NCBI GenBank assembly: GCA_015066175.1
Contig: SVOW01000019.1
Coordinates: 1-34,666 of the forward strand
Origin: Oscillospiraceae bacterium
GTDB lineage: Bacteria; Bacillota; Clostridia; Oscillospirales; Acutalibacteraceae
Direction: 5' to 3'
Length of the DNA: 34,666 bases
In this document: positions 10,177 to 19,289 of the stretch, piece by piece
Numbering within the stretch: the first letter of the stretch is position 1
How the letters are laid out: each line of letters begins with the position of its first letter
Made by a program: the position numbers and the translations under genes
The notes under the pieces: generated by a model
What the model was told of the DNA's origin: nothing
What the model saw: the letters and a program-made list of their open reading frames with translations, nothing else
The model's database searches: none

Positions 10177-10773
10177 CTATTTATTAATTTCAATAAATTT
10201 CATAAGCTTTTCAAATTCAGAATCAAAATCTGTAACATTATCATTAATTATAATTATGTCCGCTCTTTCAAGATAAAATTCATCAGGCATCTGTGCATCC
10301 ATTCTTCTTTTCGCATCAGATACAGACAAATTATCTCTTTCAATGATTCTCTTAAGCCTTACATCATTGGGAGCAAAAACAACTGCAATTTTTCCGCAAT
10401 CAAGCCGCACACTGCTTTCGAGCAATGCTGCAGCATCAACTATGCAGACTGTGTATTCTTCAATCTTTGCAGTTTCAATTTCGTCTGCAATTTTTTCTCT
10501 GATTACAGGGTGAGTAATTGCATTTAATTTTTCAGTTTCTTCCCGTGAAGAAAAAGCTTTTTTGGCCAAAATTTTTCTGTCAACTTCTCCGTTATATTTC
10601 ACCACGTCTTCGCCGAAAGTTTCTTTTAATTTTTCAATAACAGGTGAGCCGACTTCAAGAATTTCACGAGCAACTTTGTCTGCATCAATTATGTAACAAC
10701 CTTTTTCTTTCAGCAATGAGCAAACCATACTTTTGCCTGCACCTGTTTTACCTGTAAGTCCCAGAACGAGCAT
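10177..10773 (-). CDS. coaE: Dephospho-CoA kinase
   Basis: 198 residues, normal length. The enzyme phosphorylates the 3'-hydroxyl of the ribose of dephospho-CoA with ATP, the last step of coenzyme A synthesis. The P-loop GLTGKTGAGKS is at residues 5-15, DADKVAREI gives the conserved substrate-binding Asp, and the family features ITHPVIR and VDAALLES-type segments (here VDAAALLES) are present. AAGGAGG sits at a good distance before the ATG. The gene begins 12 bases after the Sua5/ywlC stop, so the two are co-transcribed and probably co-translated. Confidence 0.96.
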   Translation of the reverse strand: MLVLGLTGKTGAGKSMVCSLLKEKGCYIIDADKVAREILEVGSPVIEKLKETFGEDVVKYNGEVDRKILAKKAFSSREETEKLNAITHPVIREKIADEIETAKIEEYTVCIVDAAALLESSVRLDCGKIAVVFAPNDVRLKRIIERDNLSVSDAKRRMDAQMPDEFYLERADIIIINDNVTDFDSEFEKLMKFIEINK

Positions 10774-10785
10774 AACGAAACCTCC

Positions 10786-11799
10786 TTACAATTCGATAAC
10801 ATCAAAGCCTGCAGAACGCAACAATCTGTTATACACTGCAAGCCCTACACCTTCTTCAGAAGGGCAGTGAGCATAGGCAATTTCTGCATCTGTTTTATCT
10901 AGCTCTCTCAATGCATCAAAAAGTCTTTTCGCCTGAGAAGATGCATCAAAACTTTTTCCGTAAGTTACGCAAGGAACAGTAATTTTTTCTTTCTCATCTT
11001 CAAAGCAGAGTGCTGCAACTTTTTTATTCTGCGATGAAATATATTCAATATATTTTTCTGTGTCTGCTTTTATGATAACAACTTTTATTTTCGGAGCATA
11101 ATGTTTGTATTTCATCCCTGGTGAAGAAGCTTTCTGGTTTTCTTCAAGCTTTGCTTTCACTGCTTTGTCAATTTCTATCTCCCCTAAAACTTCACAAAGT
11201 TCTTCAGGAGTAACACCGCCTGGTCTTAACAATCTTGGTTTTTCACCCACAAGAGTTATTACTGTTGATTCAAGACCTACATTGCTTTCTCCCCCATCGA
11301 TTATAAGAGGAATTTTTCCGTTCATATCGTCATAAACATATTTTGCATTTGTAGGGCTTGGGCTTCCCGAAAGATTTGCAGACGGTGCTGCAATGGGGCA
11401 GCCTGATTCTTTTATGATTTTTCGCATCACTTCATGTGATGGCATTCTTATTGCAACGGTGTCTAAATTTCCGCTTGTAACAGACGGCACAAGGTTTGTC
11501 TTTTTCATTATTATGGTAAGCGGTCCGGGCCAGAATTTTTCTGCAAGAAGTTTTGCTTTTTCAGGAACATTTTCAACAAGAGGAATAATTTCTTCCATGC
11601 AAGAAACGTGGACAATCATAGGGTTGTCTTTCGGTCTTCCTTTCGCTTCGAAAATTTTACCTACTGCATCAGAGCTGAGAGCATTCGCCCCAAGGCCGTA
11701 AACGGTTTCTGTGGGCACGCCCACGACACCGCCGGATTTTATAATTTCCGCAGCTTTTTTTATTGATTCTTCTGATGCTTTCAAAACTTCTGTTTTCAT
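10786..11799 (-). CDS. ywlC: L-threonylcarbamoyladenylate synthase (Sua5 type)
   Basis: 337 residues: an N-terminal YrdC/TsaC domain (about 1-205, with GGVVGVPTETVYGLGANA, KGRPKDNPMIVHV, PSANLSGSPSPT and the RPGG end) joined to the C-terminal Sua5 domain (to ~337). It makes threonylcarbamoyl-AMP from threonine, bicarbonate and ATP, the first step of t6A37 modification of ANN-decoding tRNAs. The later partners (TsaB/D/E) are not in the window. The ATG lies one base after the prfA stop, so translation is probably coupled. Placement beside prfA is common in Firmicutes. The short form, tsaC, lacks the second domain, so the long-form name is used. Confidence 0.95.
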   Translation of the reverse strand: MKTEVLKASEESIKKAAEIIKSGGVVGVPTETVYGLGANALSSDAVGKIFEAKGRPKDNPMIVHVSCMEEIIPLVENVPEKAKLLAEKFWPGPLTIIMKKTNLVPSVTSGNLDTVAIRMPSHEVMRKIIKESGCPIAAPSANLSGSPSPTNAKYVYDDMNGKIPLIIDGGESNVGLESTVITLVGEKPRLLRPGGVTPEELCEVLGEIEIDKAVKAKLEENQKASSPGMKYKHYAPKIKVVIIKADTEKYIEYISSQNKKVAALCFEDEKEKITVPCVTYGKSFDASSQAKRLFDALRELDKTDAEIAYAHCPSEEGVGLAVYNRLLRSAGFDVIEL

Positions 11800-11800
11800 T

Positions 11801-12871
11801 TTATTCTTCTGCCTTTAATTTTTCTGCTGTATCTGCAGTAATAAGTGAATCTATAAGTTCATCAATATCTCCGTTGAGCATTGCTTCAAGACGGTATAAA
11901 GTAAGACCGATTCTGTGATCGCTGATTCTGCCCTGAGGGTAGTTGTAGGTTCTGATTCTTTCGCTCCTGTCGCCTGAACCTACCTGACTTTTTCTTTCAC
12001 CTGCAATGGCGTCATTCTGCCTTCTTCTTTCTTCATCAAGAATTCTTGAACGGAGAATTTTCATTGCTTTATCTTTATTTTTGTGCTGGCTTCTTTCATC
12101 CTGACATTCAACAACAGTGCCTGTGGGAATATGAGTAATTCTTATAGCAGATTCAGTTTTATTAATATGCTGACCGCCTGCACCGCTTGAACGGAAAGTG
12201 TCAATCTGCAGATCTGCAGGGTTGATTTCAATGTCAACATCTTCTGCCTCAGGAAGAACGGCAACTGTAACAGTTGATGTGTGAATTCTGCCCTGAGATT
12301 CAGTTTCGGGAACTCTCTGCACACGATGAACGCCACTTTCAAACTTGAATCTTGAAAAAGCCCCTTCACCTTCAATCATAAAACTGACTTCTTTGAATCC
12401 GCCAAGCTCTGTTTCGTTAGCATTCATAATTTCAGTTTTCCAGCCTTTTGTTTCAGCATACATGCTGTACATTCTGTAAAGAACTCCTGCAAAGAGCGAA
12501 GCTTCTTCACCGCCTGCACCGCCACGGATTTCAACAATAACGTTTTTGTCATCGTTAGGGTCTTTGGGGAGAAGCAGGATTTTGAGTTCATCTTCAATCA
12601 CAGCTATTTTTTCTTTTGATTCGATATATTCTTCCTCAACCATTTCGCGGAAATCTTTATCCTGAGAAGAATCTTCAAGAATCATTTTTGCTTCGTCAAT
12701 AGTTTCTTTTGTCTTTTTATATTCTCTGAATTTTTCAACAACGGGCGTGAGAGTTTTCATCTCACGCATAAGTTTTTTATATTTTTCGATATCCGCCACC
12801 ACATCAGGGTCGCAGAGCATTTCATTCACTTTTTCAAAACGTTCTTCTACTTTTTCAAGTTTATCAAGCAT
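11801..12871 (-). CDS. prfA: Peptide chain release factor 1
   Basis: 356 residues, full length. It reads UAA/UAG in the ribosomal A site and triggers peptide release. [16 protein letters not shown] contains the GGQ motif whose Gln positions water in the peptidyl-transferase centre. VPETESQGR supplies the PxT stop-codon recognition tripeptide as PET, as in other Firmicutes. The class-I RF helical N-terminus and the HNKDKAM / [14 protein letters not shown] blocks are intact. GAGGGA precedes the ATG. It starts three bases after the DUF951 gene. The GGQ methylase gene prmC, often adjacent in Firmicutes, is not in this window. Confidence 0.97.
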   Translation of the reverse strand: MLDKLEKVEERFEKVNEMLCDPDVVADIEKYKKLMREMKTLTPVVEKFREYKKTKETIDEAKMILEDSSQDKDFREMVEEEYIESKEKIAVIEDELKILLLPKDPNDDKNVIVEIRGGAGGEEASLFAGVLYRMYSMYAETKGWKTEIMNANETELGGFKEVSFMIEGEGAFSRFKFESGVHRVQRVPETESQGRIHTSTVTVAVLPEAEDVDIEINPADLQIDTFRSSGAGGQHINKTESAIRITHIPTGTVVECQDERSQHKNKDKAMKILRSRILDEERRRQNDAIAGERKSQVGSGDRSERIRTYNYPQGRISDHRIGLTLYRLEAMLNGDIDELIDSLITADTAEKLKAEE

Positions 12872-12874
12872 ATT

Positions 12875-13063
12875 TTATCCCTCTTCAGGTCTGATTATTT
12901 TTTTTATGTTTTTTTCAATTTTCTGACGCGGTGACATCACTTCGTGACCGCATTTTTCACACTTTATTTTGAAATCCATTCCCACTCGTGTTACAGTAAA
13001 TCTGTCTGAACCGCAAGGGTGACTTTTTTTCATAATTATTGTATCGCCTACCTGTACATTCAC
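12875..13063 (-). CDS. DUF951-family small protein
   Basis: 62 residues from a GTG start. The start is chosen because AAAGGTGG (13078-13071) stands seven bases before GTG at 13063. A longer reading from TTG at 13087 has no ribosome site and would add residues encoded by the Shine-Dalgarno itself. The sequence has VGDTIIMKKSHPCGS, then CEKCGH and SPRQKIEK, the pattern of DUF951, a short beta-barrel-like protein with a Cys cluster that is widespread in Firmicutes and of unknown role. The HPCG Cys plus CEKC suggest a metal site. It leads the prfA-ywlC-coaE-aminopeptidase operon. Confidence 0.88.
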   Translation of the reverse strand: MNVQVGDTIIMKKSHPCGSDRFTVTRVGMDFKIKCEKCGHEVMSPRQKIEKNIKKIIRPEEG

Positions 13064-13070
13064 AACAAAT

Positions 13071-13078
13071 CCACCTTT
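13071..13078 (-). promoter_or_regulatory. Ribosome binding site fixing the DUF951 GTG start
   Basis: AAAGGTGG on the minus strand with a seven-base spacer to GTG at 13063. This decides the short reading of the gene. Confidence 0.75.
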
Positions 13079-13097
13079 CAGAATCAATTGAAATATT

Positions 13098-13105
13098 ATT
13101 ATATC
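13098..13105 (-). promoter_or_regulatory. Extended -10 promoter of the housekeeping operon
   Basis: Minus strand TGATATAAT contains a perfect TATAAT (13103-13098) preceded by TG one base upstream. The -35 position holds only TTCCAA-like sequence, which fits an extended -10 promoter. The start point would fall about 30 bases before GTG at 13063. The divergent S1 gene begins less than 60 bases away. Confidence 0.5.
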
Positions 13106-13161
13106 ATATTCTTTCAGAAATTGGAATAAGTATTTACAAATAAAGTAAGGTGGTAGAAATT

Positions 13162-14085
13162 ATGTACAAATTCTTGCCCGAAGGCAGACTGATAAATACA
13201 AAAGATAATACTTCCAGGCTCAGAACTCCTGACACAATACGTGAAGCCTACAAAAACGAAACTATTCTTGAAGGCAGAGTTATACTCTGCGATGCTTCGC
13301 ACAATCTTCACGTTGATATGGGCTGTATGACCGGTATCATTCCCCGTGAAGAAGGTGCTATCGGCATTTCAGACGGCACAACACGTGACATTGCACTTAT
13401 TTCAAAAGTTAATAAACCTGTGTGCTTTATTATAACCGATTTCGGATTTGATGAATCAGGCGAAATTTACGCAATTTTAAGCAGAAAAAAAGTTCAGGAA
13501 AAATGCATGGATAATTATATCTCTTTGCTTCTTCCCGGAGATATAATTGATGCTTGCGTATGTCATATGGAGCCATTCGGCGTTTTTGCCGATATCGGTG
13601 CAGGGATAAACGCGCTTCTTCCTATCGACAGCATTTCTGTTTCGCGTATCCCTCATCCCAATGTAAGATTTCACCCGAATCAAAGCATTAAAGTTGCTGT
13701 TAAAAACCGTGATGATTCAGGCAGAATTGTTCTAACTCACAAAGAACTTTTGGGCACATGGGAAGAAAACGCAAATAAATTTTCCGTAGGAGAAACTGTT
13801 CCCGGAATTGTACGTTCAACGGAGAAATACGGAATTTTCATTGAACTTACACCAAACCTTGCAGGTCTTGCAGAATTTTCTGAAAATGTTACTGCAGGTC
13901 AGAGCACATCAGTTTACATAAAAAGCATTATCCCTGAAAGGATGAAAATCAAGTTGATAATTGTGGACTGTTTTGATGCAGTTTATCCCCCTGCTAAAAT
14001 CAATTATTTTATTGAAGAAAACCATATTTCTTACTGGAAATATTCTCCCGATTCATCATCAAAAGTAATTGAAACTCTGTTTTAA
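13162..14085 (+). CDS. Triple S1-domain RNA-binding protein
   Basis: 307 residues from ATG 13162, chosen because AAGGTGG (13147-13153) lies eight bases before it. An in-frame GTG at 13150 overlaps that site. Three S1-like OB-fold units can be read: about 33-105 (LEGRVILCDASHNLHVDMG), 122-196 (LPGDIIDACVCHMEPFGVFADIG...ALLPID, the best match) and 206-270 (VGETVPGIVRSTEKYGIFIEL). The last ~35 residues are outside the repeats. Such proteins are often labelled ribosomal protein S1-like in Clostridia. This one is shorter than true S1, and its RNA target is unknown. It is transcribed divergently from DUF951-prfA across a short shared intergenic region, which suggests a translation-related role by association. 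Confidence 0.85.
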   Translation: MYKFLPEGRLINTKDNTSRLRTPDTIREAYKNETILEGRVILCDASHNLHVDMGCMTGIIPREEGAIGISDGTTRDIALISKVNKPVCFIITDFGFDESGEIYAILSRKKVQEKCMDNYISLLLPGDIIDACVCHMEPFGVFADIGAGINALLPIDSISVSRIPHPNVRFHPNQSIKVAVKNRDDSGRIVLTHKELLGTWEENANKFSVGETVPGIVRSTEKYGIFIELTPNLAGLAEFSENVTAGQSTSVYIKSIIPERMKIKLIIVDCFDAVYPPAKINYFIEENHISYWKYSPDSSSKVIETLF

Positions 14086-14224
14086 AATACACTTATAAAT
14101 TTTAGCAATACTTCGTCAAATTTTGTCTAATATTTTCCTAATTTCTCAAGATGCAAAGGAATATTTTAGTATCATGAAGCGACCGTACTAATATATTGGT
14201 ATCATAAAACAAAATTAGGAAGAA

Positions 14225-14515
14225 GTGAGTATTTTGAACCGAATAAGAGATTTAAGAGAAGATAAAGATTTAACACAGTCTGATGTTGCAAAAGCCACGG
14301 GAATTGACCAGAAGACTCTATCCAATTACGAAACAGGTAAAACTAATCCTGATAGTTATGTGATAATAAAACTTGCTGAATTTTTTGATGTATCTGCCGA
14401 TTATCTTTTAGGAAGAGAAAGCGAAGACTCTAAAAAAATCAATAATATCAAAAAGAGATTATGGGACATTCAGAAAGAACTGAATTCAATTCTTAATGAT
14501 ATTAAAAATTTATAA
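14225..14515 (+). CDS. Small Xre-family helix-turn-helix regulator
   Basis: 96 residues. Residues 5-62 form an HTH_3 domain (IRDLREDKDLTQSDVAKATGI, then TLSNYETGKTNP, then LAEFFDVSADYLLGRE), as in Cro/CI-type repressors. The final 30 residues are a Lys/Asn-rich helix that could dimerise. GTG at 14225 follows TAGGAAG closely. TTG at 14234 (protein starting MNRIRDL) has a looser spacing but resembles many relatives, so the start is uncertain by three residues. Its likely targets are its own promoter region and the surface-protein gene 21 bases downstream. No prophage genes lie nearby. Confidence 0.9.
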   Translation: MSILNRIRDLREDKDLTQSDVAKATGIDQKTLSNYETGKTNPDSYVIIKLAEFFDVSADYLLGRESEDSKKINNIKKRLWDIQKELNSILNDIKNL

Positions 14516-14536
14516 AAAATAAAGTTGTGAAAATCA

Positions 14537-15361
14537 ATGAAACATTTTATCAAAAAATGCGGAATATTTACAGTATGCTTCTGTGTGATTCTGTGTTGCG
14601 TTTTAAACAGTTTCGCTTACATAGATTGTGACGGCAACATAAACGCTTATGAATGGAAAGATGTTGAACAGAATATACTATTTGAACGCTCAGGACATTC
14701 GGGCTGCTGTTATCATTCAGCTTGTGTAAAATTCAAGTATATTGAACAGGACAGACGAATTTATCTTGCTGTTTTTCTTGATAACTCAATTAACAATGAT
14801 TTTGACGGCACCGACAGTGAGATTATAATTTCGTTCAATGATTCTTCTGAAGTTATTCTCCGTACCGACCTGACTTCTGATTACAACGAAGATGCTTTCC
14901 TTGTGAATTTCGGATATTTTGCAGATGGCGCAGGCGGTGGAACATACGAAACTGAAATTGTTCTCAAAGAACTTGAATATGATAATATTCTCACTCTCAA
15001 TCTTACATTGAAAGATTATCATGGCGACACATCACAAACTTATCAGCTTAATATAAAGAGTGAAGAATTCAAAGAAGAAGAATCAGAATCACTCGCACAG
15101 GCTGAAAAAGAATCTGAAGAAGCCGCCGAAGAAGCTTCTAAAAATAAAACAACAAAGAAAACTTCAGCAAAAACAACGAAAAAGAAAACAACCACTGAAA
15201 AAGAAACAACTACAGAATTCAAAACTGCGGTAATTACCGAAAGTTATGAATCATATTCCCGGACCCTTGAGAAAAATAATAATTCAATCCTCATAATAGG
15301 CGGTGCCTGCGTTGTAACTTCTTTGTGCGCAATGTGCATCGTATTGTTCAAGAAAAAATAA
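14537..15361 (+). CDS. Membrane-anchored surface protein with Thr/Lys stalk
   Basis: 274 residues, family not recognised. A signal peptide covers 1-27 (KK, then a Cys-rich hydrophobic core, cut after SFA). An extracytoplasmic domain of about 28-180 is beta-rich, with CDGNINAYEW at its start and FDGTDSEI / YNEDAF acidic stretches, reminiscent of secreted carbohydrate-binding (CBM9-like) domains. Residues ~183-230 are a charged stalk, Glu-rich and then Lys/Thr-rich with TTKKTS repeats. A single C-terminal membrane helix (about 249-271) ends in FKKK. There is no LPxTG, so anchoring is by the membrane helix. The ribosome site is weak, and the gene starts 21 bases after the Xre gene, so coupling to it is likely. 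Confidence 0.8.
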   Translation: MKHFIKKCGIFTVCFCVILCCVLNSFAYIDCDGNINAYEWKDVEQNILFERSGHSGCCYHSACVKFKYIEQDRRIYLAVFLDNSINNDFDGTDSEIIISFNDSSEVILRTDLTSDYNEDAFLVNFGYFADGAGGGTYETEIVLKELEYDNILTLNLTLKDYHGDTSQTYQLNIKSEEFKEEESESLAQAEKESEEAAEEASKNKTTKKTSAKTTKKKTTTEKETTTEFKTAVITESYESYSRTLEKNNNSILIIGGACVVTSLCAMCIVLFKKK

Positions 15362-15381
15362 TAATAAATCCGGCTTAAAGA

Positions 15382-15416
15382 AAGAAAAAGCTTGTCAATT
15401 TGACAAGCTTTTTCTT
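15382..15416. terminator. Bidirectional terminator between convergent genes
   Basis: A perfect 17-base inverted repeat (AAGAAAAAGCTTGTCAA and its complement) around a single T. Each arm supplies a T-rich tract for one strand, so it can end both the plus-strand surface protein (stop 15361) and the minus-strand radical SAM operon. The last radical SAM stop codon overlaps the end of the repeat at 15415. Confidence 0.85.
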
Positions 15417-17343
15417 ATTTAACTTTTTCTGCTATGTTTATTGTATTTTCGTATCGTTTTCCGTACCACACTCTTTTATGTGCATAGTCAACCCAATCAT
15501 CTGTTGAAGATTTTTCAATTTTGAGAGTTGTCATATTTTCTTTCGGAATCAGATACGACGGATTAAACAGATTTTCAAAATATTCGTGCCAATCATAAAT
15601 CACATCAAATATTTTTTCTTCCTGCGACGGCAAAGCTACCATTGATTTCTGATATAATAACAAGTCTTCAAAAAGTTTATCGTCGTCAAAATATTGCTTC
15701 AGATAATTAATAACATCTTCGTAAAAACTTTCAAATTCTGCAGCACAGGAAAGGAAAAGACCTTCATAAAATTCCCAATAAATATTTCCGAAACGTTCAT
15801 CAGAAAAACACAAATTTCCTTCGCCTTTAAGGAAAGCATCAATACATTCAAACACTCTGTCGAGAATTCTTTTTATAACTTTGCTTTCACTTTCTATCCA
15901 TTCGTAAAGATTCATATAGAAATCATAATATGATATATTCTTTGCTTTTCTCAGATAAATTGCCATAAATTTAAGAAGTCCGAGACTATGAAAACTCTGA
16001 ACACAAACTGAAAAGCGAAAAGCCTTTTCCCAATCTTCCGTACTCAATGTGCTGGTTTCTACAACAATGTCAGAGCGTGATGCATATTTCATATCTTCAT
16101 CAACGCGTGTGTGAATCTGGCACAAAAGAGAACGTACAGTTTTTATTTTATATTTCTCCACAAATTCCTTTGTGTACATTATTGTGTTAGGTAAAAATTC
16201 ACATCTGTAAACGCTTACATTGCTGTGCTGACCTGCTTCAATAACTTCACAAAGACCTTTGCAGAAACTGTCAAGCGTTTCTCCGGGAAGACCTAAAATC
16301 AAATCAGTGTACGTATACATACCGCTTGTGCGATATCTTGCAACCTGTTCTGCAAAATTATTGACAGACATATTTTTTCTGCCCACAATTTCAAGCACTT
16401 CAGGCGACATACTCTGAACTGCAATTGATACACCTCTGTTAAGGTCGGCATCTTCAAGTTTACGCAAAATTCTGTACGTCATATCGTCTTTGTTTTTCGC
16501 CGCAGTTGACTCAAATCTTTGAGGATAACCGTATTTCTTTTTAAGGTTCACAATATATTCTGCAATTTCTTCATCTCTTTCAAGAATTCCGAAATTGGAA
16601 TCTGCACAGAAACAATATGAAATTTTATGTTCAGCCAACCAATCAAGCTCGGCTTTTACTTTTTCCATGGGGAATTGTCTGAACCCTGATTTATTGCCTC
16701 TCCAGCAACAAAAAACACATCTGTACGGACAGCCTCTGTTAGTTTCGATTACAGTGTCAAACTGTATATTTTTGTATTCAGGATTATTTACAATGTAATC
16801 AAACAATCCCATTGTATACGGTGACGGAAAATCTTCAAGGGGTGGTCCTAATTCCTTTTTTGTCTGAATTGGAATACCATTTTTTCTGTATGAAATATTA
16901 GGAACGTTTTCTAAATCTCCGTCTTGTAAAAGTTCTGTAAGAAGTTTATAAAAAGTAACTTCCCCTTCACTGTGCATAAGCAAATCGATAAAAGGATATT
17001 CTTCCAGATATTCCGTATCATCAGGAACCTGAACGCCTCCGAAAGCAATAATACATTGGGGCCATTTCTTTTTTATCGCTTCTGCCAGAGCAAGGTTATA
17101 TTCAACGCTCCACATATAGTTTGAAAAACCGATAATATACGGATTTTCTATTGTTTCAAGAGCCATATCAATTGGCATTTTTGTAAAAATAAAATCGCAA
17201 AGATTATAGTTCTTTTTTATATCTTCTTTCGAAAATGAATACGCCGCTATTGCACCAACTGCGTAGGGAAGATAAACTGCTGAAGGAAGACAAGATGACT
17301 CTGAAAGTGCATTATTAGGTTGCACTAAATAAACATTTTTCAC
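15415..17343 (-). CDS. Radical SAM enzyme with B12-binding-like N-domain (paralogue D)
   Basis: 642 residues, start GTG 17343 with AAGGAGGGG seven to eight bases upstream. The N-domain (about 1-135) has the Rossmann-like order of cobalamin-binding domains (NVYLVQPN, then VGFSNYMW-type, then FGGVQVP, HSEGE), but the DxHxxG cobalamin-ligand motif is absent. The radical SAM core follows: RGCPYRCVFC gives CxxxCxxC at C205/C209/C212 for the 4Fe-4S cluster that cleaves S-adenosylmethionine, and DLILGLPGET is the later core strand. The C-terminal ~270 residues are helical and end with the family signature WYGKR. The residue after the third Cys is Cys, whereas the three paralogues have Asp. It is last in the operon. 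The reaction is unknown. Confidence 0.88.
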   Translation of the reverse strand: MKNVYLVQPNNALSESSCLPSAVYLPYAVGAIAAYSFSKEDIKKNYNLCDFIFTKMPIDMALETIENPYIIGFSNYMWSVEYNLALAEAIKKKWPQCIIAFGGVQVPDDTEYLEEYPFIDLLMHSEGEVTFYKLLTELLQDGDLENVPNISYRKNGIPIQTKKELGPPLEDFPSPYTMGLFDYIVNNPEYKNIQFDTVIETNRGCPYRCVFCCWRGNKSGFRQFPMEKVKAELDWLAEHKISYCFCADSNFGILERDEEIAEYIVNLKKKYGYPQRFESTAAKNKDDMTYRILRKLEDADLNRGVSIAVQSMSPEVLEIVGRKNMSVNNFAEQVARYRTSGMYTYTDLILGLPGETLDSFCKGLCEVIEAGQHSNVSVYRCEFLPNTIMYTKEFVEKYKIKTVRSLLCQIHTRVDEDMKYASRSDIVVETSTLSTEDWEKAFRFSVCVQSFHSLGLLKFMAIYLRKAKNISYYDFYMNLYEWIESESKVIKRILDRVFECIDAFLKGEGNLCFSDERFGNIYWEFYEGLFLSCAAEFESFYEDVINYLKQYFDDDKLFEDLLLYQKSMVALPSQEEKIFDVIYDWHEYFENLFNPSYLIPKENMTTLKIEKSSTDDWVDYAHKRVWYGKRYENTINIAEKVK

Positions 17344-17364
17344 TTTTCTTCCCCTCCTTGATTT

Positions 17365-19269
17365 TTAAACTTTCTCTATAATACGGATAGTCTTTTTATT
17401 TCTTCTTCCGTACCAGATTATTTTCTTTGCATAGTTTTCCCAATCAGCGGGAACATCTTCTGCAAAGAAGTGAAGTTCTGTTTCTTTCTTTTCAAGACTT
17501 GCATCTTTATTTGCAAGAATATTATAAAAATAAGTTTTCCAGTCGTAGCTGTACTTTTCTGTCACATCATTTGAAGACGGCACCACAATAGTGTTTTTCT
17601 GATAAGACATCAGTTCTCGCATTATATCTTCTTCAATACCATAGCCTTTTATAAACTCTTCCGCTTCTTTGTAAAAATCATCAAGTTTATAGATATAATC
17701 AAGAAGCATTGCTTCTTCATAAGGCCATGTGATATCGCCGAATTCGCGGTTGATATATGACAAATCAACTTCACTGTGGGCAGTTGATTCAATACACTTG
17801 CTGATGCGTCTTATTGTATCACCTATTACGCCTTCATGTTTTGAAAAATAATTTATGAAAGCATCGTAGAAATTATAATAGGGCACACCTTTTGCGTTGT
17901 GAAGATAAATTGCGAAGCACTGAAGAAGTCCGTGACAATGGACGCTTTGTATACAAGCAGAAAAAATTGTTGCTTTTACAAGGTCTTCTTCGCTCATTGT
18001 TGAAGTTTCAATAATATATTCAAGTCCGCCTGAAAAGACTGCACTGTCAATTGCACAATGATTAATATTGAGTTTGTTTATTGCAGTTTTTATTCCGAAC
18101 TTTTTCATATAATCTTTGTTCGAAAGAGTGGAGTTGGGATAAACTTCGCATCTGAAAACATTAATAGAATCGTGTTGTCCTCTTTCCAGAAGTTCACAGA
18201 TTCCCTCTGAAAAACTTTTAAGAGTTTCTCCGGGAAGGCCTAAAATAAGTTCTGTGTAAGTGGGAATACCTGCTTTGTGATAAAGTTCAAGCTGATCTGA
18301 AAGTTTATCCTTGTTCATATTTTTGCGTGAAATATTTTCAAGGACTTCTTCTGACATGCTCTGGAAAGCAAGTGACACACCTTTGCTCATCCCCACATCG
18401 TTGAAGAGTTTATTTATTGTGAAAATTCTGTCCGTTTTATCTTTTGCAAAACAAGCACCGAATTTATCAGGAAAACCGTTCTTCTTTTTCATCGAAACTG
18501 CAAACTCCGCAATTTCTTCATCACGCGGGAATAAGCCGAAGTTTGAATCAACACACATACAATATGAAATGTTGTGCTCAGAAATCCATTCCAGATCCTT
18601 CTTTACCCTTTCCATCGGGAATAATCGCATAGGTAAATCATAGTCACACCAATCGCAGAAAGAACAGTGATAAGGACATCCTCTGTTTGTTTCCAGCTGG
18701 GCATTGAATTCAAGATTTTCAGGCACATTCAAAAGTTTGTCAAAAACACCTGTGAGATAAGGTGAAGGATAATTTTCCACACCTTCTGCCTTATCTTCTC
18801 CTTTTAAAATTCCCCCGTCTGAATTTCTGTAAGAAATGTTTGGTATTCCTTCAAGCGTTTTGCCTGCAGCCAATGCTCTTAAAATTCTTGTGAAAGGAAT
18901 TTCACCTTCACCAAAAATAAGGATATCTATAAACGGATATTTTTCGAGGAAATCAGAATTTCTTGACACCTGATGGCCACCGAAAACAATTGTACATTCA
19001 GGATATTTTTCTTTTATGTTTTTTGCCTGTTCAAGGTTGTAATTATAATTCCAGAAATAGTTTGAAAATCCCACAAGAAAAGGGTCTTTGATTGCAGACA
19101 TTACATCTTCAGATGAATCTTCCTTGAAGATAATTCCTGCAAGTTCATATTCACTGTTTATATCTTCAAACTGCAATGCGTATGAGGATAAAACACCTAC
19201 CGCATAAGGATAATAAATTGAATTTCCAAGCAGTGTATTCGGTTGAATAAAATATATATTCTTTTTCAT
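17365..19269 (-). CDS. Radical SAM enzyme with B12-binding-like N-domain (paralogue C)
   Basis: 634 residues from ATG 19269. The architecture matches the other three copies: MKKNIYFIQPN start, GFSNYFWNYNYN and FGGHQVS in the N-domain, RGCPYHCSFCDW with cluster Cys at 198/202/205, ELILGLPGETLKSF, the GQHDSINVFRCE block, a conserved SYQKN stretch, and WYGRR near the C-terminus. DxHxxG is absent, so cobalamin binding is doubtful. The ribosome site is weak (only GTG-rich sequence before the ATG), and translation may depend on read-through from the gene ending 20 bases upstream. It has an extra Cys two residues past CDW (CDWC). Substrate unknown. Confidence 0.88.
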   Translation of the reverse strand: MKKNIYFIQPNTLLGNSIYYPYAVGVLSSYALQFEDINSEYELAGIIFKEDSSEDVMSAIKDPFLVGFSNYFWNYNYNLEQAKNIKEKYPECTIVFGGHQVSRNSDFLEKYPFIDILIFGEGEIPFTRILRALAAGKTLEGIPNISYRNSDGGILKGEDKAEGVENYPSPYLTGVFDKLLNVPENLEFNAQLETNRGCPYHCSFCDWCDYDLPMRLFPMERVKKDLEWISEHNISYCMCVDSNFGLFPRDEEIAEFAVSMKKKNGFPDKFGACFAKDKTDRIFTINKLFNDVGMSKGVSLAFQSMSEEVLENISRKNMNKDKLSDQLELYHKAGIPTYTELILGLPGETLKSFSEGICELLERGQHDSINVFRCEVYPNSTLSNKDYMKKFGIKTAINKLNINHCAIDSAVFSGGLEYIIETSTMSEEDLVKATIFSACIQSVHCHGLLQCFAIYLHNAKGVPYYNFYDAFINYFSKHEGVIGDTIRRISKCIESTAHSEVDLSYINREFGDITWPYEEAMLLDYIYKLDDFYKEAEEFIKGYGIEEDIMRELMSYQKNTIVVPSSNDVTEKYSYDWKTYFYNILANKDASLEKKETELHFFAEDVPADWENYAKKIIWYGRRNKKTIRIIEKV

Positions 19270-19289
19270 ACACTTAACACCACACTTTT

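Noticed and set aside
13150-13161. Earlier GTG start for the S1-domain protein
   Set aside because: It overlaps the AAGGTGG ribosome site that properly serves the ATG at 13162.
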